Assembly (NCBI RefSeq): GCF_000712075.1
Contig: NZ_JONW01000006.1
Location: 186,001 to 250,000, forward strand
Direction: 5' to 3'
Length of the DNA: 64,000 bases
Source: Caulobacter sp. UNC358MFTsu5.1
GTDB lineage: Bacteria; Pseudomonadota; Alphaproteobacteria; Caulobacterales; Caulobacteraceae
Shown here: piece by piece, positions 55,784 to 64,000 of the stretch
Numbering within the stretch: the first letter of the stretch is position 1
How the letters are laid out: each line of letters begins with the position of its first letter
Position numbers and translations under genes: made by a program
The notes under the pieces: generated by a model
Seen by the model: the letters and a program-made list of their open reading frames with translations, nothing else
The model's database searches: none
Told to the model about the DNA's origin: nothing

Positions 55784-58700
55784 ATGGTCGGTGCAAAACT
55801 TGACCCCAAGGCAGCCGCTACCCCTTCGAGCGGCTTGGTTTCGGCCTTCGGCAAGGCCCTGGGGCAGGAGACGCTCACCGCACCGCAGGCCCAGTTCGCC
55901 GCCCAGGTCCAGGAGGACTGGTCGGCAGAGGAGCTGCCCGGCTTCGAGGCCGGCGACATCGCCCACGCCCTGGTCGACTTCTGGCGCTTCGGCGAAGCCG
56001 CCTGCGAGCCGCTCTGCATCCGCGTCCGCCCGGCGGTCCGGGCCGCCCCTGGCTTGGATGGCGGTACGGACCTGAAGAGCGACCTGTTGGAGATCGTCCA
56101 GCCCGACCGTCCGTTCCTGGTCGACAGCATCATGGGCGCCATCGCCGAGCAGGGCTTCTCGGTGCGGGCGATGTTCCACCCGGTGATCGCGACCCCCGCC
56201 GGCCGCCGCTCGATGATCCAGGTCTATCTGGCCCCGGTGGGCGAGGACCGTGAGGCCGCCCTGGTCGAGGCCGTCCGCGACGCCCTGGCCGACGTCCAGC
56301 TGGCCGTCGACGACTTCGACGCCATGAAGGCCCTGATCCGCCGCACGATCGACGAACTGCGCGCCTCCAAGGCGCCGATCGCCGAGAACCAGCGCGAGGA
56401 AAGCCTGGACTTCCTGGACTGGCTGGAGGGCGACCGGTTCGTGTTCCTGGGCGCCCGGGTCTACGAATATCCCCGCACGCCCGACGGCGGCTACGCGGCC
56501 GAGGAGCCGCTGTACCAGCCCGAGGGCAGCCTGGGCGTGCTCCGCGACCAGACCCTGACCGTGCTGCGCCGGGGCAGCGAGCCGGCGATCCTGTCGCCCC
56601 AGGTCCGCGACCACCTGCTGCTGGGCGCGCCCCTGGTGGTGGCCAAGTCGAACCTGCGCTCCAAGGTCCACCGTCGCGGCTACATGGACTATGTCGGGGT
56701 GCGCCGGTACGGCGCCGACGGCAAGCCCTCGGGCGAGGTCCGGTTCGTGGGCCTGTTCACCGCCGAGGCCTACGAGACGCCCGCCCACGAGGTGCCGGTC
56801 ATCCGCCGCAAGGTGAAGCACGTCCTCAAGGAGGCCGGCAAGGATCCCGAGGGCCATAGCGGCAAGCGCCTGCGCAACATCCTGGAGACCTGGCCGCGCG
56901 ACGAGCTGTTCCAAATCTCGGAAGACGAGCTGCTGTCGATGGCCATGGGGGTGCTGCACCTCTACGACCGGCCGCGCGTGCGGTTGTTCGCCCGGAACGA
57001 TCCGTTCGACCGCTTCATCTCGGTGCTGATGTTCGTGCCGCGCGAGCGCTACGACAGCGGCGTGCGCGAGCGGGCCGGCAAGATCCTGGCCGACGCCTAC
57101 GAAGGCCGGGTCAGCGCCTACTATCCCAGCTTCTCCGACGCGCCCCTGGCCCGCGTGCACTATGTGATCGGCGTGACGCCGGGCAAGCACGGCGAGCCGG
57201 ACCTGGCCGCGCTGGAAGCCGCCGTCGCCGAGACCGCCCGCACCTGGGAGGACCGCTTCGAGGCCGCCGTCCGCGACGGCGGGGCCCCGGGCCGCGTGGT
57301 CCAGACCCTGGCCCGCTGGCAGGCCGCATTCCCGCCGGGCTATCGCGACCAGTACGACGCCGCCGAGGCCCTGGCCGACCTGGCCGTGGTCGACGACCTG
57401 GCCGCCGACGAGGCCGTGCGGGTCCGCGCCTTCCGCCGCGCCGACGACGACAAGCTGACCTTCCGCTTCAAGCTCTATCGCCCCGGCGCCGCCGCGCCCC
57501 TGGCCGACGTGCTGCCGATCCTGGAGCACATGGGCCTGAAGGCCCTGATCGAGGACGGCTTCAAGCTGACCCCGGGCGGTGAAAAGCTCTGGGTCCACGA
57601 ATTCGTCCTGCGCGACGAGCGCGGCGAGCACCTGTCGTTCGGCGACATCAAGACCGCCTTCGAGGCCGCCTTCGTCGCCATCTGGACCGGTCGCGCCGAG
57701 AGCGACGGCTTCAACCGGCTGGTGCTGGAGCTGGGCGTCGGCTGGCGCGAGGCCGCCCTGGTCCGCGCCCTGGCCCGCTATCGCCAGCAGTCGGGCCTGG
57801 ACCCCAGCCAGGGCGTGCAGGAGCAGGCGCTGTCGGACAACCCGGGCGTCACCCGCCTGATCCTCGACCTGTTCCGCATCAAGTTCGACCCGGCCGTGCA
57901 CGCCGACCTGGCCGCCCGCGAGGAGCAGGCCAAGGCGGTGCAGGCCAGCATCGTCGAGGCCCTGCAGGCGGTGGAGAGCCTGGACGCCGACCGCGTCCTG
58001 CGCCGCATCGCCGCCCTGATCGGCGCCATTCAACGGACCAACTTCTTCCAGGTCGGCCCCGACGGCGAGCCCAAGCCCTACATCAGCTACAAGATCGCCT
58101 CGCGCGAGCTGGAGGACCTGCCGGCTCCCAAGCCCTATCGCGAGATCTACGTCTCGGCCCCGCACGTCGAGGGCGTGCACCTGCGCTTCGGCCCCGTCGC
58201 CCGCGGCGGCCTGCGCTGGTCCGACCGCCGCGACGACTTCCGCACCGAGGTGCTGGGGCTGGTCAAGGCCCAGCAGGTCAAGAACGCGGTCATCGTGCCG
58301 GTCGGCTCCAAGGGCGGCTTCTTCCCCAAGAACCTGCCGCGCGGCGGCGACCGCGACGCCATCCAGGCCGAGGCGATCCGCGCCTACAAGACCTTCCTGT
58401 CCGGGCTGCTGGACATCACCGACAATATCGACGCCGACAACAAGATCGTTCCGCCGGCCGGGGTGATCGCCCATGACGGCGAGGACCCCTATCTGGTCGT
58501 CGCCGCCGACAAGGGCACGGCCACCTTCTCCGACATCGCCAACGGCGTGGCCGAGGACTACGGCTTCTGGCTGGGCGACGCCTTCGCCTCCGGCGGCTCG
58601 GTGGGCTACGACCACAAGGTCATGGGCATCACCGCCCGCGGCGCCTGGGAAGCGGTCAAGCGCCACTTCCGCGAGCTTGGCAAGGACATCCAGTCCGAGC

Positions 58701-60625
58701 CGTTCACCGCCGTGGGCGTGGGCGACATGTCGGGCGACGTGTTCGGCAACGGCATGCTGCTGTCCAAGCAGACCCGGCTGCTGGCCGCCTTCGACCATCG
58801 CCACATCTTCCTGGACCCCGATCCGGACGCGGCCAAGTCGTGGGCCGAGCGCGACCGGATGTTCAAGCTGCCGCGCTCGTCGTGGGACGACTACGACAAG
58901 AGCCTGATCTCCCAGGGCGGCGGGGTCTTCGCCCGCTCGCTGAAGACCATCCCGCTGTCGCCGGAAGTCCGGGCCCTGTTCGAGATCAAGGCCGAGAGCG
59001 TCTCGCCGGCCGAGCTGCTGACCGCGATCCTCAAGTCGAAGGCCGAGCTGCTGTATCTCGGCGGCATCGGCACCTATGTGAAGGCCAAGGGCGAGACCAA
59101 CGCCGAGGCCGGCGACAAGGCCAACGACGCCATTCGCGTCAACGGCGCCGACCTGCGGGTCAAGGTGGTGGGCGAGGGCGCCAACCTGGGCCTGACCCAG
59201 GCGGGCCGCATCGAGTTCGCCCAGGCTGGCGGCCACATCAACACCGACGCCATCGACAACTCGGCCGGCGTCGACAGCTCCGACCACGAGGTCAACATCA
59301 AGATCCTGACCGGGATCCTGGAGCGCGGCGGCAAGCTGACCCGCGAGAGCCGCAACCAGCTGCTGCCGACCATGACCGACGACGTGGCCAGCCACGTCCT
59401 GGCCGACAACTACGACCAGACCCTGGCCCTGTCGCTGATGGAGAGCGACGCGGTCTCGGAGGTGGAGTCCCAGGCCCGGTTCATGGCCGAGCTGGAGGCC
59501 AAGGGACGGCTGGACCGCAAGGTCGAGGGCCTGCCCGAGGCGGCGGCCCTGGCCGAACGCGAGAAGGCCGGCAAGGGCCTGACCCGGCCGGAAATGGCCG
59601 TCCTGCTGGCCTACGGCAAGATCGACCTGTTCGACGACATCGTCGCCTCCCAGGCGCCCGACGATCCGTGGTTCGAGGCGACGCTGAAGGGCTACTTCCC
59701 GCCGGCCCTGGGCCAGTACGGCGAGGCCATGCAGCAGCACCGCCTGCGGCGCGAGATCATCGCCACGGTGCTGGACAACCAGATGATCAACATGTGCGGC
59801 CCGACCTTCCCGAGCCGCCTGAAGGCCGCCGCCGGCTGCGACACCACGGCCCTGGTCATCGCCTTCGCCGCGGCCCGCGAGATCCTGGGCGTCGACGCCC
59901 TGTGGGACCAGGTCTCGGCCCTGGACGGCAAGGCCTCGGCCGGCGGCCAGCTGGCGCTTTACAAGGCCCTGGCCTACGCCCAGCGCAGCCTGACCTTCTG
60001 GCTGGCCCGCCGGGCGTTCAAGGACAAGTCCACCGTCAAGCAGCTGGTCGAGGCCTACGGGCCGTCGGTCAAGGCGCTGTCGGGCCTGGGCACGGCGATC
60101 CTGTCGCCGTTCGAGCAGAAGACCGTGGCCAAGCGGGCCAAGGCCTATGTCGCCGACGGCGCGCCCGAGGCCCTGGCTCTGGCCGTGGCGGCCCTGCAGC
60201 CGGTGACCACGGCGGCCGACCTGGTCGACCTGGGCAACGCCTCCAGCTGGTCGGTCGAGAACGTGGCCCGCCTCTACCACCAGGTGGGCGCGGCCTATGG
60301 CTTCGACCGCCTGCGCTCGGCGGCCGGTTCGTTTGTCGGCGGCGACGCCTTCGAGCGCCTGGCCGTCCGCCGCCTGATCGAGGACATGCTTAGCGAGCAG
60401 ACCGCGATCACCCAGGCGGTGCTGAAGTTCGCCGCCAACGCCCAGGCGGGCGACGACGAGGCCTCGGCCAAGGCGGCGGTCACCTCGTGGGGCGCCCTGC
60501 GCACCGAGGCCGTCCGCGCCGCCAAGCGCACGGTCGAGGACATCGAACAGGCCGGCGGCGGCTGGACCTTCGCCAAGCTGACCATCGCCAACGCCGCCCT
60601 GCGGGGCCTGGCGAGCGCGTCGTAG
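55784..60625 (+). CDS. gdhZ: NAD-specific glutamate dehydrogenase, large type
   Basis: This 1613-residue enzyme belongs to the about 180-kDa NAD-GDH class and oxidises glutamate to 2-oxoglutarate and ammonia. The catalytic core starts near residue 790: FGPVARGGLRWSDRRDDFRTEVLGLVKAQQVKNAVIVPVGSKGGFF, then GDMSGDVFGNGML and KILTGILERGGKLTRESRNQLL. ACT-like regulatory segments fill the N-terminal half. Length is normal, with no interruption across 4.8 kb. In C. crescentus, GdhZ also links metabolism to FtsZ-ring disassembly, and the flanking gene order here is the same. A GGGGACA palindrome follows the stop. Confidence 0.95.
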   Translation: MVGAKLDPKAAATPSSGLVSAFGKALGQETLTAPQAQFAAQVQEDWSAEELPGFEAGDIAHALVDFWRFGEAACEPLCIRVRPAVRAAPGLDGGTDLKSDLLEIVQPDRPFLVDSIMGAIAEQGFSVRAMFHPVIATPAGRRSMIQVYLAPVGEDREAALVEAVRDALADVQLAVDDFDAMKALIRRTIDELRASKAPIAENQREESLDFLDWLEGDRFVFLGARVYEYPRTPDGGYAAEEPLYQPEGSLGVLRDQTLTVLRRGSEPAILSPQVRDHLLLGAPLVVAKSNLRSKVHRRGYMDYVGVRRYGADGKPSGEVRFVGLFTAEAYETPAHEVPVIRRKVKHVLKEAGKDPEGHSGKRLRNILETWPRDELFQISEDELLSMAMGVLHLYDRPRVRLFARNDPFDRFISVLMFVPRERYDSGVRERAGKILADAYEGRVSAYYPSFSDAPLARVHYVIGVTPGKHGEPDLAALEAAVAETARTWEDRFEAAVRDGGAPGRVVQTLARWQAAFPPGYRDQYDAAEALADLAVVDDLAADEAVRVRAFRRADDDKLTFRFKLYRPGAAAPLADVLPILEHMGLKALIEDGFKLTPGGEKLWVHEFVLRDERGEHLSFGDIKTAFEAAFVAIWTGRAESDGFNRLVLELGVGWREAALVRALARYRQQSGLDPSQGVQEQALSDNPGVTRLILDLFRIKFDPAVHADLAAREEQAKAVQASIVEALQAVESLDADRVLRRIAALIGAIQRTNFFQVGPDGEPKPYISYKIASRELEDLPAPKPYREIYVSAPHVEGVHLRFGPVARGGLRWSDRRDDFRTEVLGLVKAQQVKNAVIVPVGSKGGFFPKNLPRGGDRDAIQAEAIRAYKTFLSGLLDITDNIDADNKIVPPAGVIAHDGEDPYLVVAADKGTATFSDIANGVAEDYGFWLGDAFASGGSVGYDHKVMGITARGAWEAVKRHFRELGKDIQSEPFTAVGVGDMSGDVFGNGMLLSKQTRLLAAFDHRHIFLDPDPDAAKSWAERDRMFKLPRSSWDDYDKSLISQGGGVFARSLKTIPLSPEVRALFEIKAESVSPAELLTAILKSKAELLYLGGIGTYVKAKGETNAEAGDKANDAIRVNGADLRVKVVGEGANLGLTQAGRIEFAQAGGHINTDAIDNSAGVDSSDHEVNIKILTGILERGGKLTRESRNQLLPTMTDDVASHVLADNYDQTLALSLMESDAVSEVESQARFMAELEAKGRLDRKVEGLPEAAALAEREKAGKGLTRPEMAVLLAYGKIDLFDDIVASQAPDDPWFEATLKGYFPPALGQYGEAMQQHRLRREIIATVLDNQMINMCGPTFPSRLKAAAGCDTTALVIAFAAAREILGVDALWDQVSALDGKASAGGQLALYKALAYAQRSLTFWLARRAFKDKSTVKQLVEAYGPSVKALSGLGTAILSPFEQKTVAKRAKAYVADGAPEALALAVAALQPVTTAADLVDLGNASSWSVENVARLYHQVGAAYGFDRLRSAAGSFVGGDAFERLAVRRLIEDMLSEQTAITQAVLKFAANAQAGDDEASAKAAVTSWGALRTEAVRAAKRTVEDIEQAGGGWTFAKLTIANAALRGLASAS

Positions 60626-60632
60626 CCCGAAT

Positions 60633-60660
60633 TGGGGACACGCACATGTGCGTGTCCCCA
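60633..60660. repeat. Perfect 28-bp extragenic palindrome, TGGGGACA family
   Basis: TGGGGACACGCACA / TGTGCGTGTCCCCA with no loop, 8 bp after the gdhZ stop. Third member of the family with 1503-1530 and 3767-3833. Confidence 0.8.
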
Positions 60661-60707
60661 GCCGGAGAAGCTTCGCGTATAAGCGTCTCTCGTTCGGGGG
60701 ACGCGTG

Positions 60708-62027
60708 ATGGACAGAGGCGATCGGCAGCGGGCCGCGTGGGCGCTCTACGAGTGGGCCCAGCAGCCGTATTGGGCGCTGATCGCCACCTTCATCTTCACC
60801 CCCTATTTCGCCGCCGGCTTCGTCGGCGACGCGGCGCGGGGCCAGAGCCTGCTGGGCTACGCGGGGGCGGTCACGGGCCTGCTGATCGCCGTGTTCAGCC
60901 CGCTGGTCGGAGCCAGCGTCGACGCCCGGCGCAATCCGCGCGTCTGGCTGATCGGCCTGGCGATCCCGTTCGTCCTGGCCAGCGCCGGCCTGTGGCTGGC
61001 CGTGCCGGGCGATGCGAGCCGCATCCTGCCGATCCTGATCTGCCTGGTCGTGGCCGGGCTCTGCGCCGAGCTCAGCGGTTCGGTGATGAACGCCCTGTTG
61101 CCCCTGGTGGCCAAGCCCGGCCAGGTGGGGCGGCTGTCGGGCTCGGCCTGGGCCCTGGCCTATGTGGGGGCGCTGGTCAGCCTGTTCGTGGTGCTGCTGG
61201 GCTTCTCCCTGCCCAAGGTCCCGATGCTGGGCCTGTCCAAGGCCCTGCACGAGCCCGACCGCATCGTCGGGCCGCTGGTGGCCGTGTGGTTCCTGGCCTT
61301 CTCCTGGCCGCTGATGCTGATCGCGCCCCAGCCGCCCAAGATCGCCGGCCAGAAGCCGCTGGCCGAGCTGTGGGCCACGGTGCGCTCGTTGCCGCGCCGC
61401 CCCTGGATGCTGCGCTTCCTGATCGGCCGGATGCTGCTGGGCGACGGCATCTCCAGCTTCATCGCCTTCGGCGGCGTGCTGGCCGCCGGCCTGTTCGGCT
61501 GGACCACCACCCAGCTGGGTCTCTACGCCATCGCCCTGTCGGTGGCCGCCGGGATCGGCACCTTCATCGGCGGGCGAGTCGACCAGAGGCTGGGCTCGAA
61601 GGCCACGGTGCTGATCGCTGCGGGCGTGGTGCTGTTCGGGGCGTTCGGCGTGGGGCTGGTCGGTCGCGACACCCTGGCCTTCGTGATCCGGGTCGCGCCG
61701 CCGGTCGCGGGCGGCGGCCTGTTCGCCAGCCTGCCCGAGCGGGTGTTCCTGGGCTTCTCGCTGTTCGTCGGCCTGACCTTCGGACCGGCCCAGGCGTCCT
61801 TGCGCGCCTGGATGGCCCAACTGGCGCCGGCGGGCGAGAGCGGGCGGTGGTTCGGCCTCTACGCCCTGTCGGGCAAGGCCACGGCCTTCCTGGCCCCGCT
61901 GGTCATCGCCGTCGGCACCCGCTGGATCGGCGACCAGCGCGTCGCCGTGGCGGTCTCGGCCCTGTTCCTGGCGACCGGCGCCGTCATCCTGGCCCGTGTG
62001 CCGCGCCAGGGCCCCGAGGCCGCGTAA
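60708..62027 (+). CDS. MFS transporter, UMF1/Atg22-like
   Basis: This 439-residue permease has 12 predicted helices. The N-terminal ALYEWAQQPYWALIATFIFTPYF matches the unknown major facilitator (UMF1) group related to fungal Atg22, as do SSFIAFGGVLAAGLFGWTTTQLGLYAIALSV and GLTFGPAQASLRAWMAQLAPAGESGRWFGLYALSGKATAFLAPL. Substrate unknown; related yeast proteins release amino acids. ATG 60708 is chosen; an earlier in-frame ATG overlaps the palindrome region and adds 20 non-homologous residues. Confidence 0.93.
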   Translation: MDRGDRQRAAWALYEWAQQPYWALIATFIFTPYFAAGFVGDAARGQSLLGYAGAVTGLLIAVFSPLVGASVDARRNPRVWLIGLAIPFVLASAGLWLAVPGDASRILPILICLVVAGLCAELSGSVMNALLPLVAKPGQVGRLSGSAWALAYVGALVSLFVVLLGFSLPKVPMLGLSKALHEPDRIVGPLVAVWFLAFSWPLMLIAPQPPKIAGQKPLAELWATVRSLPRRPWMLRFLIGRMLLGDGISSFIAFGGVLAAGLFGWTTTQLGLYAIALSVAAGIGTFIGGRVDQRLGSKATVLIAAGVVLFGAFGVGLVGRDTLAFVIRVAPPVAGGGLFASLPERVFLGFSLFVGLTFGPAQASLRAWMAQLAPAGESGRWFGLYALSGKATAFLAPLVIAVGTRWIGDQRVAVAVSALFLATGAVILARVPRQGPEAA

Positions 62028-62102
62028 CCCAGGGTTGTCGCCGGCGCGAAGTCGGTCCAGGATCGCCGCCGATTGGCGCGGGTAGGCGTTTCGGGGGCGT
62101 GC

Positions 62103-63332
62103 ATGGTCAAGGAACGGATTGGTCTGCTGGACTCGCTGCGGGGTCTGGCGGTGCTGGGCATCCTGTTGTGCAACATCCCGATCGCGGCCGAGCCGCACTC
62201 GGTGGCCACCAGCCTCACCCTGTGGCCGCTGGGCATGGAACCCGCGTCGGTGGCCGTCTGGTGGGTCACCCAGGTGTTCTTCCAGCAGAAGTTCTATTCG
62301 ATGTTCGCCATGCTGTTCGGCGGCTCGATCCTGATGGTCGGCGGCGACGGCGCGGGCGCCGACGCCGGGGAGCGCCGGCGGATCCTGATCCTGCGCCTGG
62401 TCAGCCTGCTGGCCATCGGTCTGTTCCATGGGTTCGTGATCTGGCAGGGCGACGTGCTCAACACCTATGCGGTGGTCGGCCTGCTGGTGCTGTGGGCCCG
62501 GTCTTGGCCGGCCAAGCGCCTGCTGCAGGCGGGGATCGCCGTGCACCTGTCGCTGTCGGGCTGGTCGGCGTGGAAGCTGCTGCAGCACGCGGCCCAGGGC
62601 GGCGCGGACCCCTCGGCGGCCGAGATGGCCAAGTTCCTGGGCAAGGTCCACGCCGACAGCGTCCAGTACGCCGGGACCTTCCAGCAGTCCTTCGTCCAGA
62701 ACGCCCGGGACTTCTGGGACTTCACCTTCAGTTCGTTCACCACCTGGCCGCAGACCTGGCCGATCCTGGTGCTGTCGCTGATGCTGATCGGCATGGGCCT
62801 CTACAAGCTGGGCGTCCTGAGCGGCAAGGCGTCCGGCGGCGTCTACAAGGCCCTGATCGGGGCGGGTCTGGGCGCCCTGGCGATCGTCGGCATGGCCGAG
62901 ACGCTCTACATGGTCCTGCCCGATCATCCCTGGGCGCCGCGCGCCCTGGCCCGCTGGCTGCAGAGCGCCACCGCGCCCGTGGTCAGCCTGGGCTATGTGA
63001 GTCTGATGGTCATGGCGACGCGGACCCGGGTCTGGAAGGCGATCCCCGCCGTCCTGGCCCCCGTGGGCCAGATGGCCTTCACCAACTACCTGACCCAGTC
63101 GATCCTGATGACGGCGCTGCTGTACGGCGGACGCGGGCCGGGCCTGTACAACAGGCTCGACCGGCCGGGCCTGGCCGCCGCCGTCGCGACGATCTGGCTG
63201 ATCCAGATCCTGTGGTCGCACTGGTGGATGGCCCGCTTCACCATGGGGCCGCTGGAATGGCTGTGGCGGCTGGCCTATCGCGGCCCCATGCCCCTGCGCC
63301 GGGCGCGCGGGGCGGCGACGGTCCCGGCCTAG
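62103..63332 (+). CDS. DUF418-family membrane protein
   Basis: This 409-residue protein with about 10 membrane helices begins RIGLLDSLRGLAVLGILLCNI, the DUF418/YeiB-like pattern (LDxLRGxAxLGIL), and ends with the family signature TNYLTQSILMTALLYGGRGPGLYNRL and WWMARFTMGPLEWLWRLAYRG. It is a distant relative of acyltransferase-3 proteins. Function is not established. ATG 62103 is chosen. Confidence 0.9.
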   Translation: MVKERIGLLDSLRGLAVLGILLCNIPIAAEPHSVATSLTLWPLGMEPASVAVWWVTQVFFQQKFYSMFAMLFGGSILMVGGDGAGADAGERRRILILRLVSLLAIGLFHGFVIWQGDVLNTYAVVGLLVLWARSWPAKRLLQAGIAVHLSLSGWSAWKLLQHAAQGGADPSAAEMAKFLGKVHADSVQYAGTFQQSFVQNARDFWDFTFSSFTTWPQTWPILVLSLMLIGMGLYKLGVLSGKASGGVYKALIGAGLGALAIVGMAETLYMVLPDHPWAPRALARWLQSATAPVVSLGYVSLMVMATRTRVWKAIPAVLAPVGQMAFTNYLTQSILMTALLYGGRGPGLYNRLDRPGLAAAVATIWLIQILWSHWWMARFTMGPLEWLWRLAYRGPMPLRRARGAATVPA

Positions 63333-63345
63333 CCGGACGTCCCGG

Positions 63346-63690
63346 TCAGCCTGCCGGGCGCGACTTGAGGAAGGTGTCGATCGCGGTGTTGATCACGCTG
63401 ACGGTCACCGCGTCGCGCAGGCGCTGGGCCTCGGCCTGGCTGATGCCGGCGGCGGTGTAGCCGGCGATCTCGGTCAGGTCGGTCTCGCCCTTCACCAGGT
63501 TCTCGAATTCGGCCTGGGTCAGCTGGCCCGCCGCCAACTGGCCCGTCCAGAGCGCCAGATTGACCTTGGCCTTGTCGAGCGCGGCCTCGGCCATGGCTTT
63601 CACCTGGTCGGAATAGCCGTCGAAGCTGTCCTTGCCCAGGACGGTGAGGTTGGCCTTGGCGGCCGCCAGGAAATCGTCGAACTGGCTCAT
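63346..63690 (-). CDS. Small helical protein, unknown (114 residues)
   Basis: The product is almost wholly alpha-helical and charged: MSQFDDFLAAAKANLTVLGK, then VKAMAEAALDKAKVNLALW, FENLVKGETDLTEIAGY and VINTAIDTFLKSRPAG. No signal peptide or membrane helix. Its ATG overlaps the upstream gene's stop (ATGA). No family recognised; a phage-like origin is possible, but no other phage gene is in view. Confidence 0.75.
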   Translation of the reverse strand: MSQFDDFLAAAKANLTVLGKDSFDGYSDQVKAMAEAALDKAKVNLALWTGQLAAGQLTQAEFENLVKGETDLTEIAGYTAAGISQAEAQRLRDAVTVSVINTAIDTFLKSRPAG

Positions 63691-64000
63691 GACGCGCCGC
63701 CTTCCTCGGGTTGGCCGCAAGAGGTGGTCTGGGCCTTGTTGGCCTCCAGGCACAGGATGTAGTCGAACGCCCGGCCGATCTGGATCTTCTTCTGGTCGCG
63801 GAAAGCCGGACCCAGCGTGCCCTGGCTCTGCCACAGGGCGATCGTGCCGCCGTAGAGCGCGCGGTTCGGGTCGCGCAGCACGTCCCACTGCCGGGCCGAC
63901 AGGGCGTTGAGCGGATCGGCGGCCGCCGCGCTGGCCGCCGCGTCGATCTTCGCGGTCAGGGCTGTCACCTCGGCGGCGTGGTTGGCGTAGGGATCGCCCG
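63687..64000 (-). CDS. Partial unknown protein, N-terminus beyond the window
   Basis: About 104 residues of the C-terminal part are visible: GDPYANHAAEVTALTAKIDA, RQWDVLRDPNRALYGGTIAL, AFRDQKKIQIGRAFDYILCLEANKAQTTS. The frame is open to the window edge, so the start is missing. It is coupled to the following helical protein by a 4-bp overlap. No recognised family. Confidence 0.7.
   Translation of the reverse strand, partial: GDPYANHAAEVTALTAKIDAAASAAAADPLNALSARQWDVLRDPNRALYGGTIALWQSQGTLGPAFRDQKKIQIGRAFDYILCLEANKAQTTSCGQPEEGGAS

Noticed and set aside
55532..60280. A 1582-codon open frame on the minus strand opposite gdhZ
   Set aside because: It is a GC-skew shadow of the gdhZ reading frame: low-complexity Ala/Arg/Gly/Leu composition, no motif, no ribosome site, and the plus strand encodes a full-length known enzyme.
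63346..64000. Edge of a prophage
   Set aside because: The two small coupled genes have unknown products, but there is no terminase, portal, tail or integrase gene in view.

Overview
The window is high-GC, densely packed alphaproteobacterial DNA and looks like a chromosome segment of a Caulobacter relative (Caulobacter or Phenylobacterium group). This rests on gene content. A capsule locus carries a PssY-type sugar transferase and an HvyA-type transglutaminase homologue, there is an HfsJ-type holdfast glycosyltransferase, and 47.1-60.6 kb holds a run of genes whose order, as I remember it, matches the C. crescentus stretch from gdhZ (about CC0088) to hfsJ (about CC0095). I saw no prophage, transposase, CRISPR array or rRNA operon. 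One tRNA gene (Thr, CGT) is present.

Layout. 0-4 kb holds small accessory and housekeeping genes: a 1-Cys peroxiredoxin cut by the window edge, a creatininase-family hydrolase, a methyltransferase, an Hcp-like protein, a Rieske protein and a YciI protein. 3.8-10.2 kb has gpsA and tsaD, divergent from a haem-synthesis operon hemC-hemD-mitofilin-like-HemY-like. 10.3-20.9 kb has the tRNA followed by a capsule/exopolysaccharide locus: a secreted protein, an outer-membrane beta-barrel, a Wzc-type tyrosine autokinase, a Wzy-type polymerase, a PssY-like initiating transferase, a tiny membrane protein, an HvyA-like regulator, a metallophosphatase and a short Wza-type export protein. Its intergenic regions hold several near-consensus CtrA boxes. 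21.4-28 kb has a YfiR-like periplasmic protein with a TonB-dependent receptor, then a 1260-residue secreted LamG protein. 29-38.7 kb is a beta-oxidation block (FadJ-like multifunctional enzyme, thiolase, two acyl-CoA dehydrogenases, MerR regulator) with a phytanoyl-CoA dioxygenase-like gene and several unknowns. 38.8-47 kb is mixed: an S24-type repressor lacking its catalytic serine, galE, class I lysine-tRNA ligase, phosphoglucomutase, isoaspartyl peptidase and a quinone oxidoreductase. 47-60.6 kb has the HfsJ-like transferase, an SDR, an EamA transporter, an MHYT-PAS-GGDEF-EAL protein, a HerA-like ATPase, an AI-2E-family permease and the giant NAD-glutamate dehydrogenase gdhZ. 60.7-64 kb has an MFS permease, a DUF418 protein and a small gene pair that runs off the window.

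The capsule locus is the most coherent system. A C55-P sugar transferase, polymerase, co-polymerase/kinase, short periplasmic export protein and separate outer-membrane barrel would together make and export a polysaccharide, with an HvyA-like protein and CtrA boxes suggesting cell-cycle gating. galE and pgm further along could supply nucleotide-sugar precursors.

Intergenic DNA carries several families of palindromic elements. Three copies share a GGGGACA...TGTCCCC frame. Two copies of an element of about 110 bp lie in opposite orientation 25 kb apart. One four-hairpin, cloverleaf-like element lies between lysS and pgm. All calls were read by eye and no database search was run.
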